Shown here in pieces: positions 40,690 to 49,861 of a stretch of 64,000 bases of DNA (its first letter is position 1; the number at the start of each line of letters is the position of its first letter). Source of the DNA: Pedobacter ghigonis (GTDB lineage: Bacteria; Bacteroidota; Bacteroidia; Sphingobacteriales; Sphingobacteriaceae); NCBI RefSeq assembly GCF_903166585.1, contig NZ_CAESCM010000007.1, positions 228,872 through 292,871 of the forward strand, written 5' to 3'. The position numbers and the translations under genes were made by a program. The notes under the pieces are model-generated. The model ran no database searches. It was not told the origin of the DNA and worked only from the letters and a program-made list of their open reading frames with translations.

Positions 40690-43068
40690 CTAGTTCAAAT
40701 AAACATAAGTAATACCATCTCCGCCTCTATCAGCATGTTCATCTTCCATCCTATTCACCTGACTGTATTTACGGAGATATTCCCTGATCATCTTTCTCAA
40801 AATACCATCACCTTTACCGTGGATCAGCTTAATTGAAGGGAAACCGAGCATAATCGCTTTATCCAAGTATTTTTCCACTTCAAACAATGCATCTTCAGTG
40901 CGTTTACCCCGTAAATCAAGCTCAGCCCTAAATCCCGAAACGGCCTCATTCATCCGGCCTGCAAAAGAATTTCCGCTGCTTTGAATTGCCTTTTTAGCTT
41001 CCTTATTGCTGATTTTTTGAACACGGTTTTTCTTAACAGTCGAACGTAAATCGCCAATGGCCAGTATCAGTTCGTTCCGGTTAATTTCCAGCACTTGTCC
41101 GGTAGTTTCGCTATCGTTAAACTTTACCCAGTCGCCAACTTCAACTTCGCCACCAACAACCACCTGTACTGGTTTTGGCCTTTCTTTAGGCACCGTATTT
41201 TTAACCAGTTCGCGTTGCAGGTTTTCACGGAGTTCTTTGGTAACCACTTTATCAGCTTGTTTTTCTTTAATTTCAGCGATGGTATTTTCTACCAGTCGGT
41301 TAGCATTTTTGATAATATTTTGTGCTTCCTGCTTCGCTTCTTTAATGAGTACCTTCCGGTTTTCTTCTAAAAACGATTTCAGTTTCTCGTTTTCAGCAAC
41401 CAGATTTTTGGCTTTATTCTGCTGGTTAGCCAAACTTACTTTAGCGTCGTAAACATTTTTCTTCTCGCGTTCCAGATCAACAAGCATTGTATCTACACGG
41501 TTCTGGTTGGAACCTGTTTTCTCCTTTGCCAACTCGATCACTTCTTTGGGTAAGCCTATATTCTGTGCAATTTCGAAAGCATAAGAGCTACCCGGTTTGC
41601 CCATCTCCAAAACGTAAAGCGGTTTCATTTTAGCATTATCGAAAAGCATAGAGGCATTTTCCAGTCCGGGCGTATTGCCGGCAAAGAGTTTTAGATTGGA
41701 GTAGTGCGTGGTAATAACGCCCCTTACTTTCTTGTTGTTCAACACCTCTAAAACCGCTTCGGCCATGGGCCCGCCAAACTGCGGATCGGTACCTGTACCA
41801 AACTCATCAATCAGCACCATCGTTTTCGGCGAAGCGTGCTCTACAAAATAGCGCATCTTTTTTAAGTGGGCACTGTAGGTACTCAAATCGCTTTCAATCG
41901 ATTGGTCATCGCCAATATCTGCGAAAATATTTTCAAAAATACCTACTTCGCTATTCGCATCCACCGGAATTAACAAGCCTGTTTGCAACATAATCTGCAG
42001 TAAACCAACTGTTTTCATACAAACCGATTTACCACCGGCATTTGGTCCTGAAACCAATACCACCCGTGTTTCTGCATCGATATGAATATTTAAAGGGGTA
42101 ACGGTTTTCTTTTCTGCTGCAAAAGAGATCGATAGCAAAGGGTGCCTTGCATTAATCAGTTTTGTTTTCGGTTCTTTTAGCAGGCCTGGCATTTCGGCTT
42201 CTATATCCATGGCAAACAAGGCCTTGGCGCGTACAAAATCCAGTTTGGTTAAAAAGCCATGATACGAAAGCAACAAAGGCGAATAAGGTCGCAAATCGTC
42301 GGTTAAGGCAATCAGGATCTTAATAATTTCCCTGCGCTTATCGAATTCCAAATCGCGCAGTTTGTTATTTAAGGTAAATACCTCCTCCGGTTCGATATAC
42401 ACCGTTTGCCCCGTTGCCGATTCATCGTGTACAAAACCTTTCAGCTTACGCTTATTTTCTGCCAAAACCGGAATACACATCCGGCCATCGCGCACAGTTA
42501 AACTGCCGTCGGCTACCCAGTTATTGGCAATAGCCTGCTTATAAATCGAATCCATGCGCTTGCGCACATCTTGTTCCGTTCTCGAAATTGCCGTGGTAAT
42601 CTCCTGCAGCTCTTTCGAAGCGTTGGGTTTAATCTTTCCCTTCGGATCGATTACCGTTTCTATTTTACGGAGGATATTTTTTTCAATAGGTAAATGCTCA
42701 AATAAAGCTTCGAGGGTTGGGTAAACTTCTGCCCTTTCTTCAAAAAAACGGAGTACCGAAAAAACCGTTTGTAGTGAGGTGTACACCTGAAACCATTCAT
42801 CTTCTAAGAGATAGGTTCCTTCTACCCTGATTTTTTCGACCAGCGATTTAATATCAAAAAAAGTATTGATCTGCAAAGGCTCCTGGTTTTGCAGAATGCT
42901 TTTAAACTCGTTGGTTTGGCGTAAAAATTTATCGATTTGATCAAAACGGTTCATCACCTGCATCTTCTGCACCATTGCCTGCCCCATTGGGCTTAAACAA
43001 TGTTTGCTTATCAGCTGCCTTATCTCTACAAAACCTAAACGTTCTAAACAATTTTCGGGATATAACAT
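40690..43068 (-). CDS. mutS2: Endonuclease MutS2
   Basis: A 792-residue MutS2 protein. The N-terminal core/clamp region is followed by the ATPase with Walker A GPNAGGKS near residue 335 and Walker B VLIDEFGTGTDP near residue 418. The C-terminus is a Smr domain (about residues 715-790) with LDLRGKRTEDALFEV and LIHGKGDGILRKMI. MutS2 acts on branched DNA and limits recombination, and in some bacteria rescues collided ribosomes. It lies 3 bp downstream of the DUF4296 gene and is co-transcribed with it. Confidence 0.95.
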   Translation of the reverse strand: MLYPENCLERLGFVEIRQLISKHCLSPMGQAMVQKMQVMNRFDQIDKFLRQTNEFKSILQNQEPLQINTFFDIKSLVEKIRVEGTYLLEDEWFQVYTSLQTVFSVLRFFEERAEVYPTLEALFEHLPIEKNILRKIETVIDPKGKIKPNASKELQEITTAISRTEQDVRKRMDSIYKQAIANNWVADGSLTVRDGRMCIPVLAENKRKLKGFVHDESATGQTVYIEPEEVFTLNNKLRDLEFDKRREIIKILIALTDDLRPYSPLLLSYHGFLTKLDFVRAKALFAMDIEAEMPGLLKEPKTKLINARHPLLSISFAAEKKTVTPLNIHIDAETRVVLVSGPNAGGKSVCMKTVGLLQIMLQTGLLIPVDANSEVGIFENIFADIGDDQSIESDLSTYSAHLKKMRYFVEHASPKTMVLIDEFGTGTDPQFGGPMAEAVLEVLNNKKVRGVITTHYSNLKLFAGNTPGLENASMLFDNAKMKPLYVLEMGKPGSSYAFEIAQNIGLPKEVIELAKEKTGSNQNRVDTMLVDLEREKKNVYDAKVSLANQQNKAKNLVAENEKLKSFLEENRKVLIKEAKQEAQNIIKNANRLVENTIAEIKEKQADKVVTKELRENLQRELVKNTVPKERPKPVQVVVGGEVEVGDWVKFNDSETTGQVLEINRNELILAIGDLRSTVKKNRVQKISNKEAKKAIQSSGNSFAGRMNEAVSGFRAELDLRGKRTEDALFEVEKYLDKAIMLGFPSIKLIHGKGDGILRKMIREYLRKYSQVNRMEDEHADRGGDGITYVYLN

Positions 43069-43071
43069 ATT

Positions 43072-43620
43072 TTATAGTACTGCCGGAGCTACTTCTAAAG
43101 TCCCGGCCTTTTTAATTTTAATCAGCGAATCGGCCTCTTTTTTCTTTTTAGCAATTTCGGCTACCGCTTTAACCTTCGATAATGAATCGGGTTTCATCTT
43201 TTTCCGGATGGCAAGCGAATCGGCCTTAAATTTCTTTTTGATGGCTATCGAATCGGTTTTAAATATTTTCTCTTTAATTAATTTATCGGCCAAAGCAGTT
43301 CCTTTCTTCTGCGCAGCCAGCATTTTCTGGATGTTTTTGTACATCGCATCCAGCTCCTTGGGGTTAACATTGTACCACTTCAGGCTTTTATTGTATTGCG
43401 CCGAATCGGTTTCAAATTTTTTATAAATTCCCTTATAATAACCCGCTGCCACTTTCCGGGCCGAATCGGGAATGTAAATGGTAGACAGGTAACCATCTAC
43501 AATATGCATATCGTACAAAATTTTTTCCATCTTATCAGGCTTTATAATATCGTCGGGCACGCCTGGCTTACAACCAAACCATAATACCGAGGTCATTAAA
43601 ACCCATATTAGTCTCTTCAT
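43072..43620 (-). CDS. DUF4296 lipoprotein
   Basis: A 182-residue lipoprotein with lipobox LWFGC (Cys17). The mature N-terminus has PDDIIKPDKMEKILYDMHIVD, the core of DUF4296, a Bacteroidota family of unknown role. The C-terminal half is a Lys/Ala/Asp-rich helix with repeats of KADSLAIRKK, which may form a coiled coil. It sits 3 bp upstream of mutS2. Confidence 0.85.
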   Translation of the reverse strand: MKRLIWVLMTSVLWFGCKPGVPDDIIKPDKMEKILYDMHIVDGYLSTIYIPDSARKVAAGYYKGIYKKFETDSAQYNKSLKWYNVNPKELDAMYKNIQKMLAAQKKGTALADKLIKEKIFKTDSIAIKKKFKADSLAIRKKMKPDSLSKVKAVAEIAKKKKEADSLIKIKKAGTLEVAPAVL

Positions 43621-43689
43621 GCTGAATTAAAGTATTATTTTTTGCCCAAATTGCGGCAAGGTTATTAATTTTACCAAAAATAGTTATAA

Positions 43690-44391
43690 ATGAGCATAGC
43701 TGATAATCTTAAACAATATAAAAACGAAGTCGAATCGGATGGTGTGAAACTGATTGCAGTTTCAAAAACACACCCTGTTGAGTCGATTTTAGAAGCGTAC
43801 AATGCCGGACAGCGTGTTTTTGGCGAAAACCATGTACAGGAAATGGTTGATAAGCAGGCACAACTCCCGGCGGATATTGAATGGCACCTTATTGGCCATT
43901 TACAAACCAATAAAGTAAAATATATTGCACCTTTTGTTCAGCTGATCCATGGTGTAGACAGCATAAAACTACTTCAGGAAATCAACAAACAGGCTGCCAA
44001 ACATAATCGCGTAATCGACTGCCTGTTACAGGTTTACATTGCTGATGAAGATACCAAATTCGGACTGGGTTTTGATGAGGTAGTAGAGCTTTTACGTGAT
44101 GAAACCTATCCTGAATTAAAAAATATCCGCATCGTTGGTTTAATGGGCATTGCTACCAATACCAAAAACGAAAAACAGATTGCAATTGAATTTCATGAGC
44201 TTAAAGTGTTTTTTGATGGCATTAAAGTGAGTTTCTTCCGTAAAGATGATGCTTTTAAAGAAATCTCGACCGGCATGAGTGCTGATTATAAAATAGCCAT
44301 TGAAGAAGGAAGTACAATGGTGCGCATAGGCAGCAGTATTTTCGGAAAAAGGGTTATTAAACATTTTAAATCAAACATTTCAGCTAATTAG
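43690..44391 (+). CDS. YggS-family PLP homeostasis protein
   Basis: A 233-residue member of the YggS/PROSC family, a PLP-binding barrel without known enzymatic activity that buffers vitamin B6. K26 in LIAVSKTHP is the PLP lysine. GENHVQEMVDK, WHLIGHLQTNKVK and STGMSADYKIAIEEGSTMVR are family motifs. First gene of a tight three-gene operon with the GNAT and aspartokinase genes (1-bp gaps). Confidence 0.93.
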   Translation: MSIADNLKQYKNEVESDGVKLIAVSKTHPVESILEAYNAGQRVFGENHVQEMVDKQAQLPADIEWHLIGHLQTNKVKYIAPFVQLIHGVDSIKLLQEINKQAAKHNRVIDCLLQVYIADEDTKFGLGFDEVVELLRDETYPELKNIRIVGLMGIATNTKNEKQIAIEFHELKVFFDGIKVSFFRKDDAFKEISTGMSADYKIAIEEGSTMVRIGSSIFGKRVIKHFKSNISAN

Positions 44392-44392
44392 T

Positions 44393-44860
44393 ATGAATTT
44401 AAATATCAGATTCGCAGTAGCTGAAGATTGCCCGCGGTTATTGGCGTTAATTAACGAACTGGCCGTTTACGAACGCGCTCCCGAAGAGGTTACCGTAACC
44501 CTGGAGCATTTTGTAGATGCTGGTTTTGGTAAAAATCCCGTTTGGAAAGCTTTCGTTGCGGAGGTGGATGATGTTATTGTGGGCTTTGCCTTATATTATA
44601 CGCGCTACTCTACCTGGAAAGGATGCCGGTTATACTTAGAAGATTTTATCGTAACCGAAGCTTTCCGGGGCAAGGGACTGGGTAAAATATTATTCGAAAA
44701 AGTAATTGAAGAAGCTAAAAACGGCAATTACAGTGGCATGGTTTGGCAGGTTTTAGACTGGAACGAACCTGCGATTAATTTCTACAACAAATACCAGGCA
44801 CAATTAGAGAGCGGCTGGCTAAACGCGGCTTTAGCTAAAGAACAAATCAAGGCATTTTAG
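44393..44860 (+). CDS. GNAT-family N-acetyltransferase
   Basis: A 155-residue acetyltransferase of the SAT1-like group. The acetyl-CoA site is VTEAFRGKGLGKILFE near residue 86, preceded by LYLEDFIV and followed by WQVLDWNEPAINFY. Diamine acetyltransferase is the best-known function of the group, but the substrate here is not determined. It is sandwiched by 1-bp gaps between yggS and the aspartokinase. Confidence 0.88.
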   Translation: MNLNIRFAVAEDCPRLLALINELAVYERAPEEVTVTLEHFVDAGFGKNPVWKAFVAEVDDVIVGFALYYTRYSTWKGCRLYLEDFIVTEAFRGKGLGKILFEKVIEEAKNGNYSGMVWQVLDWNEPAINFYNKYQAQLESGWLNAALAKEQIKAF

Positions 44861-44861
44861 T

Positions 44862-46124
44862 ATGGATATTTTTAAATTTGGAGGTGCTTCGGTAAAAAAT
44901 GCTGAGGGAGTAAAAAATCTGGCCAATATTGTACGCGATTACAAGAAAGGCAACCTGCTTGTTGTGGTTTCGGCAATGGGCAAAATGACCGATAAACTGG
45001 AGGCACTTACGCAGGCCTACCTATCGCATAGCGAAAGTGCTCACGCAATTTTTGATGAGGTAAAGCATTTTCACTTTAACATTATCGAAGAGCTGTTTCA
45101 GGGCAAACCCAATTCGGTTTACGATGATGTAGCCAATACTTTTGTGGAAATTGACTGGCTGATTGAAGATGAACCCGACAATGACCACGATTACATTTAC
45201 GATCAGATTGTATCGATTGGCGAGGTAGTTTCGACCAAAATTGTAGCAGCCTGGCTTAATGAAACCGGCAATAAAGCACTCTGGGCAGATGCCAGAAACT
45301 ATATCCAAACCGACAATACCTACCGGGAAGGAAAGGTAGACTGGGCAAAAACCAACCAGATTATACAAAAAGACCTGGTTCCATTGCTAGACGAAAATAT
45401 TATCGTTACACAAGGCTTTATCGGAGGAACCAGCGAAAATTATACTACCACCTTAGGTCGCGAAGGCTCTGATTATTCTGCAGCCATATTTGCTTCCTGC
45501 CTAAATGCCGCTGCTTTAACCATTTGGAAAGATGTTCCGGGGGTGTTAAATGCAGACCCAAAATGGTTTGATGAGACTGAGAAAATTGCACAACTTTCCT
45601 ATCACGATGCCATAGAGCTGACCTATTATGGCGCTACTGTAATCCACCCTAAAACCATAAAACCTTTGCAAAACAAGGGGATTCCACTGTTTGTGAGATC
45701 ATTTCTTACACCAGAAGGCGAAGGAACAGCTATTACAAAAGAAAACAACCCTTTGCCCATACCATCTTTCATATTTAAGATTAACCAGGCGCTGATTTCG
45801 ATCTTCCCTAAAGACTATTCTTTTATTATCGAAGAAAACCTGAGCAATATTTTCGAGCTTTTCCATAACCACAAGATCAAAATCAATACGATGCTCAACT
45901 CGGCAATCAGTTTTTCGGTAAGTGTTGATGATCATCCTACTCAAATAGAAAGACTGATTAAAGATCTGTCAGAAGAGTTTACCGTAAAATACAACAAAGG
46001 CCTGGAACTGGTAACCATCCGTTATTACAATCAGCATACCATCGACCGGGTAACCGTTGATAAAGATATTTTATTGGAAGTAAAAAGCCGCCATACCTGT
46101 CAAATGGTGATGAAGAATAAGTAG
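44862..46124 (+). CDS. Aspartate kinase
   Basis: A 420-residue enzyme phosphorylating aspartate at the head of Lys/Met/Thr synthesis. FKFGGASV at residues 4-11, VVVSAMGKMTDKL near residue 36, TTLGREGSDYSAA near residue 200 and WKDVPGVLNADP near residue 223 are kinase motifs. The C-terminal part (about residues 310-410) is the ACT regulatory region. Separate from any homoserine dehydrogenase. Last gene of the yggS operon. Confidence 0.92.
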   Translation: MDIFKFGGASVKNAEGVKNLANIVRDYKKGNLLVVVSAMGKMTDKLEALTQAYLSHSESAHAIFDEVKHFHFNIIEELFQGKPNSVYDDVANTFVEIDWLIEDEPDNDHDYIYDQIVSIGEVVSTKIVAAWLNETGNKALWADARNYIQTDNTYREGKVDWAKTNQIIQKDLVPLLDENIIVTQGFIGGTSENYTTTLGREGSDYSAAIFASCLNAAALTIWKDVPGVLNADPKWFDETEKIAQLSYHDAIELTYYGATVIHPKTIKPLQNKGIPLFVRSFLTPEGEGTAITKENNPLPIPSFIFKINQALISIFPKDYSFIIEENLSNIFELFHNHKIKINTMLNSAISFSVSVDDHPTQIERLIKDLSEEFTVKYNKGLELVTIRYYNQHTIDRVTVDKDILLEVKSRHTCQMVMKNK

Positions 46125-46129
46125 GGAAT

Positions 46130-46255
46130 TAGTAGCAAGTACAAGTATCAGTTATAAAGTCTCAAGATTGTTCATCTATACTTACTACCTGATACTTATT
46201 ACTTAATACTCTTCACTACATACTTGCTACTTAATACTTGATACCCCAGCCCCCT
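46130..46255. repeat. Degenerate TACTTG/TAATACTTG simple repeats
   Basis: The 136-bp gap before the methyltransferase is built from words such as TACTTACTACCTGATACTT, TATTACTTAATACT and TTGCTACTTAATACTTGAT. It is non-coding and resembles the decayed repeats at 34319 and 56640-56800. Confidence 0.6.
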
Positions 46256-46260
46256 CCACA

Positions 46261-47445
46261 ATGAACAATAACCTTTTAGCAGCAGCCGTCCAACAATACA
46301 TCAATGCAAACCTAACTGCAGATGTGAATCAGATTGCCCTGTCTAAAAGTCCATTTGAGGGAATTACATCGGGTGAACTCGCTACCCAGATTACCGCAAA
46401 AAAGAAATCGGAAAAGAAACTGCCTACCTGGTTCAAAACGGCCGATATCTACTACCCCCCTGTTCTTTCTATCGAGCAAACCTCTTCAGAAATTACGGCC
46501 CAATACAAATCAAAATTAGCTAAGGGCGAAAGTTTAATCGATATAACCGGGGGCTTTGGAGTGGATAGTTATTATTTCTCCAAACAAGTGACTAATGTAA
46601 CCCATTGCGAAATCAACAGCGAACTTTCGGCAATTGCATGCTACAACGCCAAGGCATTAAATGCACATCATATTACTTTTGAGGCAACCGATGGCATTAA
46701 CTACCTAAATGCAAGCGAAAAAAAAATCGACACCATTTATGTAGACCCGGCGCGAAGGGCTGAAAAAGGCAAGGTTTTTATGCTTAAAGATTGTACACCC
46801 GATGTGGTAAGTATAATCGATACTTTATTGGAAAAAGCACAACGCATTATTATCAAAACGGCCCCCTTGCTTGATATTTCTGCGGGCCTATCGGAGCTGA
46901 AACAGGTAAGTGAAATCCATATTGTAAGTGTAAAAAACGAATGCAAGGAGCTTTTGTGGGTAATAGATCGTGTATGTAATCAGGATACGCAGATTATTGC
47001 GGTAACTTTGAATGAAGCTGAAAAGCAATTTTCGTTTAAAAAATCGTCAATTCAGTCGCCAGTTGGCTTCTCTAACGAGCTCCAATCTTCTGGTTACCTT
47101 TATGAACCCGATGCTGCTTTATTAAAATCGGGTGCTTTCAATTTAATTGGCTCAACTTATGGTCTGCTAAAATTACATCCCCAAACGCAGCTATACACTT
47201 CTCCTGACATCAATAAAGCTTTTCCCGGGCGGATATTTCAGATAACAGAAATCCTTACTACTGCTGCGCTTAAAAAAGCTGGAAACTTAACAGGAAATGT
47301 GATCGTTAGAAATTATCCTGCAAAACCCGAAGACCTGGTAAAGAAACACAAAATTAAACCCGATAAGGATCAGTTTTTAATATTCACCAAGGTAGCAAGC
47401 GGAGATAATGTGATCCTAAAAGCTTCCATTATACAGTATTACTAA
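46261..47445 (+). CDS. Class I SAM methyltransferase, THUMP-like/PG_1098 type
   Basis: A 394-residue protein. The SAM-binding motif I is LIDITGGFGVDSYYF near residue 95, with an acidic residue at the next strand (THCEINSEL), and the catalytic-type motif YVDPARR near residue 162. The C-terminal part matches the ferredoxin-like and THUMP-like domains of the PG_1098 family. Probably an RNA methyltransferase; the target is unknown. Stands alone on the plus strand. Confidence 0.85.
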   Translation: MNNNLLAAAVQQYINANLTADVNQIALSKSPFEGITSGELATQITAKKKSEKKLPTWFKTADIYYPPVLSIEQTSSEITAQYKSKLAKGESLIDITGGFGVDSYYFSKQVTNVTHCEINSELSAIACYNAKALNAHHITFEATDGINYLNASEKKIDTIYVDPARRAEKGKVFMLKDCTPDVVSIIDTLLEKAQRIIIKTAPLLDISAGLSELKQVSEIHIVSVKNECKELLWVIDRVCNQDTQIIAVTLNEAEKQFSFKKSSIQSPVGFSNELQSSGYLYEPDAALLKSGAFNLIGSTYGLLKLHPQTQLYTSPDINKAFPGRIFQITEILTTAALKKAGNLTGNVIVRNYPAKPEDLVKKHKIKPDKDQFLIFTKVASGDNVILKASIIQYY

Positions 47446-47485
47446 CCGGGTTTCCAGCATCATGCTGAACTCGTTTGTAAAATAC

Positions 47486-47511
47486 AAAAAGCCTTTCTTT
47501 ACGGAAAGGCT
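47486..47511 (-). terminator. Terminator of the cold-shock gene
   Basis: AGCCTTTC and GGAAAGGCT form a stem with a 5-nt loop. The minus strand continues in TTTTTG. It may also slow plus-strand transcription from the methyltransferase gene. Confidence 0.75.
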
Positions 47512-47545
47512 CTTTGCAGGGATGAAGATATAAATATTGTATCGC

Positions 47546-47743
47546 TTAAACTTTCTTAACGTTTACTGCCTGTAAACCTTTTCTGCCTTCAGCTACTTCA
47601 AATTCTACTGCATCGTTCTCTTTCAAGCTTTCGATTCCACCTAAAACATCTTTAAAATGTACAAATAAGTCTTTATTGTCTTCTTGAACAATAAATCCAA
47701 AGCCTTTTTGCGTGTTAAACCATTTAACTTTTCCGGTTGCCAT
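47546..47743 (-). CDS. Cold-shock domain protein
   Basis: A 65-residue single cold-shock domain. RNP1 is KGFGFIVQ and RNP2 is LFVHFKDV; the start TGKVKWFNTQKG is canonical. Binds single-stranded RNA/DNA as a chaperone. A 210-bp AT-rich gap lies upstream, room for a regulatory leader, but no fold was identified there. Confidence 0.95.
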   Translation of the reverse strand: MATGKVKWFNTQKGFGFIVQEDNKDLFVHFKDVLGGIESLKENDAVEFEVAEGRKGLQAVNVKKV

Positions 47744-47953
47744 AAAAAAAATAAAAAATTGTATAAAATAAATAAACCCTTATGCTTTGATTCGCATTTA
47801 ATTTAACCAATTGATCATTATCATCAATAAAACAATCAGATAAAGCGTTAATATTGAAACAAAACTACCAAATATAATAATTTGCAGATGTAATGCAATC
47901 CCAAATCGGCTATTCAACAAGAAAGTTGCGTAAGCGAGAAAATCGTTCTTAAA

Positions 47954-48589
47954 TTACTTATTAGGCTGTGGCGTAGTACGTAAATATGGCTTTATTACCT
48001 GGTGTCCTTTCGGAAATTTAGCCGGAATATCTTCCGTTTTAATACTGTTCACTACAATTACGTCTTCACCATCTTTCCAATCAGCAGGTGTAGCTACGCT
48101 GTAATTAGCGGTAAGCTGCAATGAATCGATTACGCGTAATACTTCGTTAAAATTACGACCTGTAGATGCCGGGTAAGTAATCGTTAATTTTACTTTTTTA
48201 TCGGGACTGATCACAAACAAAGATCTTACCGTTAAAGTTTCTGAGGCATTCGGGTGGATCATATCGTATAAATTAGCTACAGTTCTGTCAGGATCGGCAA
48301 TAATCGGAAATTCGACAGATGTGTTTTGAGTCTCGTTAATATCGCTGATCCAGCCTTTATGAGATTCTGCCGAATCGACACTTAGAGCCAGTACTTTAAC
48401 ATTTCTTTTTTCGAACTCGCCCTTTAAAGCTGCCGTTCTGCCCAGCTCGGTAGTGCAAACCGGTGTGTAATCGGCAGGGTGTGAAAACAATACACCCCAG
48501 CTATCACCTAAAAAATCATAAAAATCTATTTCGCCAATTGAGGTATTGGCCTGAAAGTTTGGCGCGGTATCGCCTAGTCTTATACTCAT
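47954..48589 (-). CDS. Peroxiredoxin, 1-Cys (Prx6) type
   Basis: A 211-residue thiol peroxidase. The peroxidatic cysteine is C45 in HPADYTPVCTTELG. The extended C-terminal domain and length fit the Prx6 group; no second conserved cysteine is present. It reduces hydrogen peroxide and organic peroxides. Monocistronic. Confidence 0.94.
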   Translation of the reverse strand: MSIRLGDTAPNFQANTSIGEIDFYDFLGDSWGVLFSHPADYTPVCTTELGRTAALKGEFEKRNVKVLALSVDSAESHKGWISDINETQNTSVEFPIIADPDRTVANLYDMIHPNASETLTVRSLFVISPDKKVKLTITYPASTGRNFNEVLRVIDSLQLTANYSVATPADWKDGEDVIVVNSIKTEDIPAKFPKGHQVIKPYLRTTPQPNK

Positions 48590-48688
48590 AACAATAATAT
48601 TTAAAAGTTGATTAAAACAAATCTAAACAATACTATAGTAAATACATAGACATAATATTATTTTCAGACGTATAAATTACAAATCAAA

Positions 48689-48722
48689 CAAAAAACCCTG
48701 CAGAAATGAATCAGCAGGGTTT
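48689..48722 (-). terminator. Terminator after the sigma/protease operon
   Basis: AAACCCTGC and GCAGGGTTT form a perfect 9-bp stem around a 12-nt loop, followed by a T run on the minus strand. Confidence 0.85.
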
Positions 48723-48755
48723 AAGCATATTAATTTATTTGGGGGGTTATTCAGC

Positions 48756-49853
48756 TTAGTATACTTTGATCATGAAAACATAATCCTCAAGCTTCTCGAT
48801 CTGTTTAGTCCGTTTCAAACCCGACAACAAACTTTTCTTGTTAGCACTTAATCTGTTTACACCCAACGAATCTTGTGGAATTGCCCTCATGGCTTCCAGA
48901 ATATATTTTGATTTAATCGCAAATGCAGCTCCTTCTGTCTGGTCTTGTTTACCACTGATGATACCAACCAAATTTCCGTTGTTATCTAAAAGCGGACCGC
49001 CACTATTGCCCGGATTAACCAGTATAGACACCTGATATTGAGTCGTATCGCCAACAAACCCACTTCTCGAACTTACAGAGCCTTCGCCCAATACAATATC
49101 ATCTTTAGGATAACCTAAAGTATATACGTTTTCGCCAATGCTGCTTAAACTCTTTTTAATGGTATAAGGAATAGTAGATAAACCATTAAAATGTTTATCA
49201 CTTATTTTAAGGATAGCGATATCATTCTGAGGATCAGTGTAAACAGATTTTACTTTAAAAGATTCGCCCTTACTGTTCTGCACATATAAAGAATCTGCTC
49301 CATTTACCACATGAAGATTGGTTAGAATATATCCGTTTGTAGAAACCGCAAAACCGGTACCGCCAAAATTACCCGGATTAGGTTTTTTAGGCGAATTGTG
49401 CATTGTACTTGCTTTAACATCAAGAACCAAGTTATTTTGTGACTGTTTTACACGCGATATCTCTCTACTCATTTTCTCGTAGATTGCTTCCTGCTTGTTA
49501 TTGTGCTGAATGGAGTAAATCGATACCAGCGACAATACAATAAAAGAAGCTGCAACCGCCACAACAGATTTATTTTTTCTCCAAAGCTGAACAATCTTAG
49601 ATGGATGCGGCCTTAATGCATCAGCAAGGCTTTCTACATCAATTTCGGCATGGATATGATTTAACTGCTCTTTTAAACGTACCTGTTCGGCAAAAGCTTC
49701 CATAGATTCTAAAAAGAATTTATGCGAAACCACCTTATGATCTACAGTGGCATCATTGCGACGTAACTGTTCAAAGGCCTCAGTTTCCTGCGGATTAAGT
49801 TTACCTAAAAGATAATCTTCAATAATTGCATCTAACTCCAAATCGTTTCTCAT
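48756..49853 (-). CDS. Anti-sigma-like N-terminus fused to a membrane-anchored trypsin-like protease
   Basis: A 365-residue protein. Residues 1-90 are cytosolic and look like a Bacteroidota anti-sigma N-terminus (YLLGKLNPQETEAFEQLRRN). One membrane segment spans about 97-116, followed by a short coiled region. Residues about 160-330 are a trypsin-like (S1C/HtrA-type) domain with a complete triad: H181 (TNLHVVNG), D211 (QNDIAIL), S284 (NPGNSGGP). There is no PDZ domain. The domain should face the periplasm. The ATG at 49853 is used; a longer reading would overlap the sigma gene. It follows the sigma gene by 8 bp. The combination suggests a self-contained envelope sensor that holds and releases the sigma factor; that role is inferred. 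Confidence 0.88.
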   Translation of the reverse strand: MRNDLELDAIIEDYLLGKLNPQETEAFEQLRRNDATVDHKVVSHKFFLESMEAFAEQVRLKEQLNHIHAEIDVESLADALRPHPSKIVQLWRKNKSVVAVAASFIVLSLVSIYSIQHNNKQEAIYEKMSREISRVKQSQNNLVLDVKASTMHNSPKKPNPGNFGGTGFAVSTNGYILTNLHVVNGADSLYVQNSKGESFKVKSVYTDPQNDIAILKISDKHFNGLSTIPYTIKKSLSSIGENVYTLGYPKDDIVLGEGSVSSRSGFVGDTTQYQVSILVNPGNSGGPLLDNNGNLVGIISGKQDQTEGAAFAIKSKYILEAMRAIPQDSLGVNRLSANKKSLLSGLKRTKQIEKLEDYVFMIKVY

Positions 49854-49861
49854 TTCAATTA

